The translations under genes and the position numbers were made by a program. Source: Myxococcus guangdongensis (GTDB lineage Bacteria > Myxococcota > Myxococcia > Myxococcales > Myxococcaceae). From it: a stretch of 64,000 nucleotides of DNA. Positions 37,310-64,000 of this stretch are shown here, piece after piece. The notes under the pieces are model-generated. The model had not been told where the DNA came from. It saw nothing but the letters and a program-made list of their open reading frames with translations, and searched no databases. Position 1 is the first letter of the stretch; each line of letters starts with the position of its first letter. The stretch covers positions 392,280 through 456,279 of the forward strand of contig NZ_JAJVKW010000009.1 of the NCBI RefSeq assembly GCF_024198255.1. The letters are read 5' to 3'.

Positions 37310-37606
37310 CTAGGCCCCAGACATAACAGCCTCAGTCCGCGCCGCATCAATGCCGACCACGTGCACGCGTTTGCGGCGCGATGCGTCACCCGCGATGAGC
37401 GTCACCTGCCTCCGGGGGACACCCAACTGCTTGCCCAGGAACTCGAGCAGGGCGGCGTTGGCTTCTCCATCCACGGGAGGGGCGGCGAGCTGGATTTTCA
37501 ACAGCCCGTCATGCTCCCCGACGACGCGGGTGCGCGAGGCGCGGGGCTGGATGAGCAGCGCCAGCTCCACGCCGTCCGGCAGGGACTTCAGCCAGGGTGG
37601 GGCCAC
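37310..37606 (-). CDS. DUF167 (YggU/UPF0235) family protein
   Basis: A 98-residue protein of the DUF167 family (E. coli YggU), a small alpha/beta fold without a settled biochemical function. The family core is clear: IQPRASRTRVVGEHDGLLKIQLAAPPVDGEANAAL, read in pieces as QPRASRTRVVG, LKIQLAAPPVDGEANAAL and FLGKQLGVPRRQVTLIAGD. Four nucleotides separate it from the DivIVA gene upstream. Its close packing with divIVA follows a widespread bacterial arrangement (division or wall gene cluster). The stop is 12 nt from the peptidase start. Confidence 0.95.
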   Translation of the reverse strand: MAPPWLKSLPDGVELALLIQPRASRTRVVGEHDGLLKIQLAAPPVDGEANAALLEFLGKQLGVPRRQVTLIAGDASRRKRVHVVGIDAARTEAVMSGA

Positions 37607-37610
37607 GGTG

Positions 37611-38138
37611 CTACTCGCTGACGGTGGCCTTCTTCTGGGACAGGTAGGCCACGTTGTCCTCGACGCGGGCGTAGTCGCGGTCCGCGAAGGCGGGGGCCTT
37701 GAACGTCTCCAGCAGCTTCTGGTGTGCGTCCAGTACCGAGCGCACCTGCGACTCGAACTGGGTGCGCTGGCGCTTGAGCTCGTTGATGTCCTCCACCACC
37801 TGCACCAGCCGCTGGTGCGCGCCGTGGACGATCTTCTCCGCCTGGTGCTCGGCGTCCGCGATGATGATCTCCGCCTCCTTCTTGGCGGCGGACTGGAGGT
37901 CCTCGCTGATGCGCTGCGCGGTGACCATCGTCTCCTGGAGGGTGCGCTCCCGCTCCTGATGCTGCTCGAGCTTGAGCTGCGTGCGCTTGAGCTCCTCCTT
38001 GAGCGCGATGTTCTCCTTCACCACCTCCTCGAACTCGCCGGCGATCAACTCGAGGTAGGCCTCGACCTCGCGGCGGGAGAAGCCGCGCAGCGCCGTGTCG
38101 AACCGCTTCTGCCGGATGTCGAGCGGAGTGATCTTCAT
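37611..38138 (-). CDS. DivIVA-domain protein
   Basis: This 175-residue protein has the DivIVA N-terminal membrane-curvature/lipid-binding module (MKITPLDIRQKRFDTALRGF, then SRREVEAYLELIAGEFEEV). A long coiled coil (about 25-140, Glu/Gln/Lys heptads including AAKKEAEIIIADAEHQAEKI) and a short C-terminal segment follow. DivIVA/GpsB-type proteins mark poles or septa and recruit division or wall-synthesis factors. In this organism a role in polarity or septation is likely but not shown. It heads the row with the DUF167 gene and the peptidase gene. A 108-nt gap separates it from the HEAT-protein gene upstream on the same strand. Confidence 0.95.
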   Translation of the reverse strand: MKITPLDIRQKRFDTALRGFSRREVEAYLELIAGEFEEVVKENIALKEELKRTQLKLEQHQERERTLQETMVTAQRISEDLQSAAKKEAEIIIADAEHQAEKIVHGAHQRLVQVVEDINELKRQRTQFESQVRSVLDAHQKLLETFKAPAFADRDYARVEDNVAYLSQKKATVSE

Positions 38139-38246
38139 GCGCCGGGAGTCTAGCGCAGGACCGCGACTTCTCCAGGAATCGGCCCGGGGTGACCCCAGCC
38201 GCCCTTCCAGGCCCGCCTGCCCGCAGTGCGAGGGAGCAGCGGGCCC

Positions 38247-38786
38247 TCAGGGAGCGGCGGCGGGGGCCTCCCACTGCGCGGCGACGGCGCGGGCCGCGTT
38301 CTGCACGGCGGAGGTGAGGCGCGCATCCGTGATGGCGTCCTGAAGGGTGCGCCGGGCGGAGGGGGTGCGCTGGAAGATGAGCCCGTTGAGGGCCTGGATC
38401 TTCAGCGCGTCCGGCATCCGGGGGTGGCGCACCACGTTGCCCAGAATCTCCTCGGCCCGGGGATGCTGGAACAGCGCCACCGCGCGCAGCACGGCCTGCT
38501 GGGTGCGGGGGTTGGGGTCCCACAGGTGGATGGCCAGCGAGTCCAGGGCGCGGGGGTCCCCCAAGAGGGCCAGGTCCTCCACGGCGATGGCGCGAATCTC
38601 CTCGGGCGCGGGACGGGCGGCCCACAAAAGGGCGCGCAGGAAGGCGGCGTCGTCGCCGGGCGCGGCCTGGGGGTTGGCCGGCTCGGGGGCGGGCCGGGGC
38701 GTTTCGGCGGCGGGGCGGGCCTGGGCGGCCGGGGGCCGGGCCGGGGCGGCGGCGAGCAGCAATCCGGCGACGAGCAGGGGGCTCAT
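38247..38786 (-). CDS. Exported HEAT-repeat protein
   Basis: A 179-residue protein with a signal peptide (LLVAGLLLAAAPA), a Pro/Ala-rich mature N-terminus (about 20-45) and three or four HEAT-like helical repeats (about 48-170). The repeats have the typical D-P-x-x-L/A units IAVEDLALLGDPRALDSLA, LWDPNPRTQQAVLRAVALF and VVRHPRMPDALKIQALNGL. Such repeats bind other proteins; no enzymatic motif is present. It is transcribed divergently from the zinc-ribbon J-protein gene (123 nt apart) and precedes DivIVA on the same strand. The partner is unknown. Confidence 0.85.
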   Translation of the reverse strand: MSPLLVAGLLLAAAPARPPAAQARPAAETPRPAPEPANPQAAPGDDAAFLRALLWAARPAPEEIRAIAVEDLALLGDPRALDSLAIHLWDPNPRTQQAVLRAVALFQHPRAEEILGNVVRHPRMPDALKIQALNGLIFQRTPSARRTLQDAITDARLTSAVQNAARAVAAQWEAPAAAP

Positions 38787-38909
38787 GCGGTGGGTTCTAC
38801 CCGAAAGGCCGAAGGTTCGGCGGGGCGTGGTGGAGATTTTCTTGACGCGATCTCCCGACGTGGGACCTTGGCGCTGCTACAGGACTGTTGCTGACGGGAG
38901 CAAGGGCCG

Positions 38910-39419
38910 ATGAACGCGGTGGCTTCGAACTGGCGGACACTGGAAAACGTCGAGGTGGAGTGTACCCACTGCGGCATCCGGATGACCCTTCAGATGGGGA
39001 ACCGGATTCGCTACTTCCGGTGTTCCAGCTGCCACCGCTGGGTCTCGAGCACCTACTCGGAGGTGTTCCGGGCGGACGCCAAGGTGCGCACCCACCCCGT
39101 GAAGGACACCGGGGCCCAGGACGAGCAGTTCATCGAGGTGAAGGACCGGCTGGAGCGCTGGCTGTCCGCCATCGAGGACCAGGACCCGTACCAGCTGCTC
39201 GGCGTGTCGCCGCTGGACTCGGCGGACAAGGTGCGCGCGCGCTACCACGCGCTGGCGATGGAGCGTCACCCGGACCGGGGCGGCTCCGCGGAGAAGATGC
39301 GCGAGCTGAACGTGGCCTATGAGCGCATCCTCCGCCACCAGCAGCGCAAGCGTCAGGAGGCGCTGACCTCCGGCGCCTCCGTGGTGTCCGCGTCGGCCCT
39401 GCCGGCCCGCAGCAGGTAG
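38910..39419 (+). CDS. Zinc-ribbon J-domain protein
   Basis: This 169-residue protein combines an N-terminal zinc ribbon (Cys18-x2-Cys21 and Cys38-x2-Cys41, in VECTHCGIRM and FRCSSCHRW) with a J domain (about 85-145, YQLLGVSPLDSADKVRARYHAL) carrying the HPD tripeptide at about 120-122. It should stimulate a DnaK-type chaperone on a specific client bound through the zinc ribbon. It lacks the G/F and cysteine-rich regions of DnaJ itself. A Shine-Dalgarno-like AAGGG precedes the ATG. The last 67 nt overlap the end of the convergent SpoIIM-like gene. Confidence 0.92.
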   Translation: MNAVASNWRTLENVEVECTHCGIRMTLQMGNRIRYFRCSSCHRWVSSTYSEVFRADAKVRTHPVKDTGAQDEQFIEVKDRLERWLSAIEDQDPYQLLGVSPLDSADKVRARYHALAMERHPDRGGSAEKMRELNVAYERILRHQQRKRQEALTSGASVVSASALPARSR

Positions 39420-40345
39420 GCCCAGAACAGGCCCCCCAGGGTCAGGCCCAGCGCGGCCTTGGCCCAGGTGGGGAACAGGTCGCCCGGGGACACGTAGCCC
39501 TCCACCACGCCGATGCAGGCGAGGAAGGGCGCGCACCCCAGCACCAGCTTCACCGCTTCGCGGCCGCGCAGGGCCAACGCCTGGCTCCGGGGCAGCTCCC
39601 CGGGGTCCACCAACGCCTGGCCCACCATCAGCCCCGCGCCGCCGGCGATGACGATGATGGACAGCTCCACCGGGCCGTGCGCGGCGATGAAGTCCAGGAA
39701 GCCCACCGTCATGCCCTCGCGGATGCACAGCGCGGTGATGGCGCCAATCTGCACGCCGTTGTTCACCAGGATGAACATCGTCCCCAGCCCCGCGAAGATG
39801 CCCATCGCGAAGGTGAGGATGGTGACGGTGAGGTTGTTGGTGGCGATGCCGGACGACACGGAGTTGGGCGGCGCGACCGACAGGATGTCGTCCGTCCACA
39901 TGCGGCCCTGGGCCACGTACTGACGCACGCCCGCGGGCACCAGCAGCTCCGCGCCGCGGGGCTCCCACAGCACCACCAGCGCGCCCAGCAGCAGCCCCAG
40001 GCAGAACAGCGCGGCGCTCGTCCCCACGAAGCCCAGCTCGCGGCGCAGCGTGCGCGGGAAGTCGCGGCGGAAGAAGCCTCGCACCGCGGCCCAGCGCTCG
40101 CGGGGGGGCTGGTAGATGGCGGCGTACGCGCGCGCGCAGAGCTGGTTGAGGAAGCGGTGCGCGTCGGTGTCCGGATAGAACGTCTGCGCGAGCGCCAGGT
40201 CCGAGGCCGCGCGGCGATACAGCGTGTCCAGCGTGCGCAGCTCCTCCAGCGTCAGCGTGCCCGCGCGCTGGCGCTCGAGCAGCCCCTCCAGCGACTTCCA
40301 GCCCTCCCGCTTCTGGGAGACGAACGTCGTCAGCGCCAGGGCCAT
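39353..40345 (-). CDS. SpoIIM-like (stage II sporulation protein M family) membrane protein
   Basis: A 330-residue integral membrane protein of the SpoIIM/DUF95 type. A soluble helical N-terminal region (about 1-95, TFVSQKREGWKSLEGLLERQ, then RRAASDLALAQTFYPD) leads to about six TM helices. The family core is ATNNLTVTILTFAMGIFAGLG, read as NNLTVTILTFAMGIF, and HGPVELSIIVIAGGAGL. In Bacillus SpoIIM helps peptidoglycan remodelling during engulfment; in most bacteria the family's job is unknown and it is typically paired with RDD proteins. That pairing occurs here: the RDD gene ends 2 nt before this ATG. Its 3' end overlaps the J-protein gene. Confidence 0.93.
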   Translation of the reverse strand: MALALTTFVSQKREGWKSLEGLLERQRAGTLTLEELRTLDTLYRRAASDLALAQTFYPDTDAHRFLNQLCARAYAAIYQPPRERWAAVRGFFRRDFPRTLRRELGFVGTSAALFCLGLLLGALVVLWEPRGAELLVPAGVRQYVAQGRMWTDDILSVAPPNSVSSGIATNNLTVTILTFAMGIFAGLGTMFILVNNGVQIGAITALCIREGMTVGFLDFIAAHGPVELSIIVIAGGAGLMVGQALVDPGELPRSQALALRGREAVKLVLGCAPFLACIGVVEGYVSPGDLFPTWAKAALGLTLGGLFWAYLLRAGRADADTTEAPEVSAS

Positions 40346-40347
40346 CC

Positions 40348-41112
40348 TCAGCGCTCCGTCCGCACGAGGCCGCGCAGGTGGGCCTCGATGGACTCCGAGG
40401 ACGCGAGCACCGCGTCGCGCTCCTCGTCCGTCAGCCCGCCCACCTTCTCCACCATCCGCGCGCCCATGTTGCGCCGCACGTCGGGCGCGAGGCCCGGCGC
40501 GCGGGTGAGGAACGCCAGCACCAGCTCCACCTCGTCGGGCTTCAGCGCCCGCGTCGTGGAGGGCGCCGCGCCGCTCGTCGCCTGGGGCGCTGGCTGCGTG
40601 TACTTGTCCAGGTCGATGCGCTCCTCGCGAACCAGCACCGTACCCGCCAGCACGTCGCCCAGCCGCTGATGCCGGGGCGTCAGCAGGAGGCTGATGCAGC
40701 CCACCGCGTAGACGCCGGGCAGGAAGTCCACCGCGCGGCACAGGTTGCGCACGGCGCTCTCGTAGAGGCCCACGGGCGAGCCGTCCAGGCGCACCACGCG
40801 GATGCCCAGCGCGCGCTTGCCTGGCGTCTGTCCATGGAAGAAGACCTCGCCCAGCGTCCAGTACAGCCACTGGGTGGCGAACACGCCCACCACCAGCAGG
40901 GTCTGCCCCAGGCTCGACAGGCCCTGGAACACGCCCAGCACGTCCGACACCAGCAGCGTGAAGACGAAGTACGCCACCACCCAGAAGAAGAAGAGCAGGC
41001 TGGCGTCCACCAACCACGCCAGGCAGCGGTAGCCGATTCCGGCCACGGGCAGGGAGAGCGCCACGCGCTCCGGCGTGGCCACGGCGAGATGCGGGCTGGG
41101 TGCGGTACTCAT
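40348..41112 (-). CDS. RDD-family membrane protein
   Basis: A 254-residue protein of the RDD family, named for Arg and two Asp in the first and later helices: YRCLAWLVDASLLFFFW supplies the R and D, and GKRALGIRVVRLDG and HQRLGDVLAGTVLV the later signatures. Three or four TM helices occupy about 25-165. The C-terminal ~70 residues are soluble and helical, with a metal- or protein-binding look. RDD proteins are poorly understood; some affect ion or osmolyte transport. It forms a two-gene unit with the SpoIIM-like gene. Confidence 0.95.
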   Translation of the reverse strand: MSTAPSPHLAVATPERVALSLPVAGIGYRCLAWLVDASLLFFFWVVAYFVFTLLVSDVLGVFQGLSSLGQTLLVVGVFATQWLYWTLGEVFFHGQTPGKRALGIRVVRLDGSPVGLYESAVRNLCRAVDFLPGVYAVGCISLLLTPRHQRLGDVLAGTVLVREERIDLDKYTQPAPQATSGAAPSTTRALKPDEVELVLAFLTRAPGLAPDVRRNMGARMVEKVGGLTDEERDAVLASSESIEAHLRGLVRTER

Positions 41113-41630
41113 GTCCGCTCCCCAGCATACACGCCGAGGGCCCGTCGCCCGTCGCCACCTGGGGCAGTCCCTCCGACGATTCCGGACATCACCCGCTGTC
41201 GCCTGGTCGACAGCCGACCGCGTGCCCAGGCTCGGCGGATATCGGCTGCTGGACGGAAGGGCTTGTCAGTCCAACGACAGCGATGACGAACCAACGGACG
41301 CGGTGCCTGAATCGCATCGGATTCGCGCACACTTGACACTCTCTCCAGGGTCGGCTTCGCCTCTGCGCTTCCTCGGTGTTAGGGTATTGGTGACGTTGGA
41401 CCTGGAGCTGGCTCCATCGGAGGTGGAGCCCGGAAGGACGTCACCAGTTGTGAGGAGTGAAAAGCAGTCACGGAGTCAGGTCGTGCATCATCGGACCGAC
41501 CCCGGAGTGGTTCAGCGGACGCGCAAGCTCGACCTGGAAGCCTCATCCCGCTGACCGAGCAGTCCCGAGGTCGGAAGCAGTCAACACGCTAGTACAAGTT
41601 GTTTCGCCATGGCGGCTGGGGGGCCTTCGC
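41113..41630. other. Long 5' region upstream of the NarL/LuxR-type regulator
   Basis: This 518-bp spacer holds no gene I can support. The local base composition is less GC-rich than its neighbours from about 41260 to 41400. It contains one 16-bp inverted repeat (41309-41324) and one TTGACA (41333-41338). It probably carries the promoter region of the regulator gene, and perhaps of the RDD gene on the other strand. Confidence 0.5.
41309..41338 (+). promoter_or_regulatory. Inverted repeat next to a TTGACA hexamer
   Basis: GAATC-6-GATTC (41309-41324) lies 8 bp upstream of a perfect TTGACA (41333-41338). No good -10 element is seen 16-18 bp further on, so this may be an operator or chance rather than a full promoter. 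Confidence 0.25.
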
Positions 41631-42320
41631 ATGGCAACTAATCAAGCTGCGATTCGTGTATCCATTCTCGAAGGGCCGTTCGTGATGTGGGAGAACATCG
41701 CCGACGGTCTTCGTGGTGAGGGCGTGAGCGTGACCTCGGTGACGAGGGATGCGCGCCTGTTCCTCGACAGTCTCGGGACTGATCCGCCTCAGGTGGCGGT
41801 GATGGACGTGGAAGGAGACGGCGAAGCATCCCTGGGATGCTCCGTGACGGAGGGCATCAATCTGTTGCGCGAGGCGCGCAAGCGACGTCTGGAGGTGCGC
41901 ATGCTCCTCCTGTCGGCCGTGAGCGTTCCGGAGATCATCTCCCAGTGCTTCGATGAAGGCGCCTCGGGGTATCTCTTCCGCAAGGGATTGGGCACCTCCG
42001 CGGTCTCCTCGGCCATCAACTCACTGGTGCGCGGTGAGCGGCTGTTCCCGGTCCAATTGCTGCGCAACGACTTCGAGCATCCACCGGTGACGACGCCCAC
42101 CGCGAGCGTGCTCATGGCGCTCACGCAACGCGAGCGCGAGGTGCTGCAGTATGTCTCGGGCGGCGCGGACAACTTGAAGATCGCCGCGCACCTGCAAATC
42201 GCCGAGCGCACCGTGAAGTCGCACGTCACGCAGCTCTACCGGAAGCTCGGGGCCGAGAACCGCACCCAGCTCGCGCTGCGCGCGTGCCACCTGGGGGTTC
42301 GTCCGCCTCCGGACCTCTGA
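41631..42320 (+). CDS. NarL/LuxR-type response regulator with atypical receiver
   Basis: A 229-residue two-domain regulator. The receiver (about 8-130) has Asp59 at the phosphorylation position, Ser95 and Lys118. The usual acidic pair after the first strand is Glu14-Gly15 instead of Asp-Asp/Glu-Asp, so magnesium-dependent phosphorylation may be weakened or absent. The C-terminal LuxR helix-turn-helix (about 158-220) is standard: LTQREREVLQYVSGGADNLK, IAERTVKSHVTQLYRKL. ATG 41631 is chosen because GGGGGG lies 8 nt upstream and the receiver begins there. It converges on the mbtH-like gene with a 66-nt terminator-containing gap. Control of the NRPS locus is plausible from position only. Confidence 0.9.
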   Translation: MATNQAAIRVSILEGPFVMWENIADGLRGEGVSVTSVTRDARLFLDSLGTDPPQVAVMDVEGDGEASLGCSVTEGINLLREARKRRLEVRMLLLSAVSVPEIISQCFDEGASGYLFRKGLGTSAVSSAINSLVRGERLFPVQLLRNDFEHPPVTTPTASVLMALTQREREVLQYVSGGADNLKIAAHLQIAERTVKSHVTQLYRKLGAENRTQLALRACHLGVRPPPDL

Positions 42321-42336
42321 GTCGACACCGCCCGCC

Positions 42337-42366
42337 ACGGACCCCAGCCAGGTCGCCGGGGTCCGT
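42337..42366. terminator. Bidirectional terminator between regulator and mbtH-like gene
   Basis: Perfect 9-bp arms ACGGACCCC (42337-42345) and GGGGTCCGT (42358-42366) surround a 12-nt loop, placed exactly between two convergent stop codons. There is no long T-tract in either direction. Confidence 0.6.
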
Positions 42367-42386
42367 CGGGCACGACTCGGGGCGCC

Positions 42387-42608
42387 TCAGTTCTTCAGGG
42401 CCTGCTCTTCCATCTTCTTGCGCAGGCTGAGCGGACGCATGTCCGTCCACACTTCCTTGATGTACGCGAGGCACTCGGCCTTCAGGCCCTGCTTGCCCGC
42501 GTCCTTCCAGCCCAGCGCGTTCTCCCGGTCCGCCGGCCAGATGGAGTACTGCTCCTCGTGGTTGACGACGACCTTGTAGATCGTCGTGTCTTCGCGCTCG
42601 TCCGCCAT
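42387..42608 (-). CDS. MbtH-like NRPS adenylation-domain partner
   Basis: A 73-residue MbtH-family protein that binds NRPS adenylation domains and makes them soluble and active. The family landmarks are present: QYSIWPADRENALGW, then GLKAECLAYI and the C-terminal VWTDMRPLSLRKK, with the conserved tryptophans intact. ATG 42608 is chosen because the family start (ADEREDTTIYKVVVN) follows directly and GGGGTGA lies upstream. It is 183 nt downstream of the NRPS stop, on the same strand, so it may be the operon's last gene or use its own promoter in that gap. Its presence supports dependence of at least one A domain here on MbtH. Confidence 0.98.
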   Translation of the reverse strand: MADEREDTTIYKVVVNHEEQYSIWPADRENALGWKDAGKQGLKAECLAYIKEVWTDMRPLSLRKKMEEQALKN

Positions 42609-42635
42609 GTGAGTCACCCCTGAAAGTGGCTGCAT

Positions 42636-42664
42636 CTTGTTCACATCCCAGGAAAATGGGTCAA
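42636..42664 (-). promoter_or_regulatory. Possible promoter of the mbtH-like gene
   Basis: On the minus strand TTGACC (plus 42659-42664) lies in an AT-richer patch of the NRPS-mbtH gap. Weak -10-like sequences (AACAAG/CAAGAT) occur 17-19 bp downstream, about 30 nt before the start codon. The match is modest. Confidence 0.3.
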
Positions 42665-42791
42665 GACCGCCAAAAGTAGGCTGACGCCCACTTGACCCTC
42701 TCCTGGTCGCACTGCTCCGACAGGCTGTCTTCCGCGGCACCGTGGGTGCTGGTGCGCGAGGGCCGCCCGGCCCTGGTGTGAAACGCGGCCC

Positions 42792-64000
<21,209 letters not shown>

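Noticed and set aside
41075..41554. A 159-codon plus-strand frame in the spacer before the NarL-type regulator
   Set aside because: It starts inside the RDD gene on the opposite strand, lacks a ribosome-binding site and shows no conserved pattern; the lower GC content fits a regulatory spacer better.
42387..42740. A 117-codon version of the MbtH-like protein
   Set aside because: MbtH proteins have about 70 residues and the family sequence starts at 42608; the upstream extension is unrelated and covers the presumed promoter area.

Overview
The window is very GC-rich, with codons strongly biased to G/C at the third position. It carries Hanks-type kinases and FHA proteins typical of predatory delta-proteobacteria (a kinase with the HRDVSPKN catalytic loop, an FHA-fused CpaF ATPase), many lipoproteins and a giant NRPS. 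This points to a myxobacterium, most likely family Myxococcaceae (Myxococcus/Corallococcus/Pyxidicoccus); the genus is inference. No rRNA, tRNA, insertion sequence, phage or CRISPR array was seen.

Layout. 1-2616: a large PLP-dependent Orn/Lys/Arg-type decarboxylase, possibly cut at its 5' end. 2636-12003: an efflux locus on the minus strand (small outer-membrane-like protein, membrane fusion lipoprotein, RND pump, then a membrane-anchored PAS/GAF histidine kinase). It faces a divergent TetR-type repressor across an intergenic region that holds a TTGACA promoter overlapped by two 16-bp palindromes. 12010-15530: a secreted metallo-beta-lactamase-fold hydrolase, an AraC-type regulator, a repeat/cNMP-binding-like protein and a small eight-cysteine secreted protein. 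15702-21197: a Ser/Thr kinase with a PEGA tail, then glyQ-glyS behind a strong terminator-like hairpin. 21343-24974: two translationally coupled lipoproteins. 25038-32254: a partial Tad/Flp (type IVb pilus or secretion) cluster in which three of the five proteins carry FHA domains. 32300-35032: DNA polymerase I lacking the proofreading residues. 35345-41112: housekeeping and envelope genes (RsbRD-like protein, MA-family peptidase, DUF167, DivIVA, HEAT protein, zinc-ribbon J protein, SpoIIM-like and RDD proteins).

41631-64000 is a natural-product locus: a NarL/LuxR-type regulator with an atypical receiver, an MbtH-like protein, and over 21 kb of a single NRPS gene on the minus strand whose 5' end lies beyond the window. 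The visible part encodes A(partial)-T, then six C-A-T modules, then a thioesterase-like domain. Specificity codes read by eye suggest Ser, aromatic, unknown, aromatic, Pro-like, Lys-like, Pro-like. All visible C domains look like the LCL type and there are no epimerisation domains.

The most unusual observations are: (i) the terminal thioesterase has lost its Ser, Asp and His catalytic residues (Gly, Glu and Ala in their places), which leaves peptide release unexplained; (ii) the A domains of modules 2 and 4 are almost identical over about 1.5 kb of DNA inside otherwise divergent modules, with a codon style unlike their surroundings, which suggests recombinational domain exchange; (iii) FHA domains are concentrated in the Tad cluster; (iv) there is a paired-palindrome operator in front of the efflux locus.
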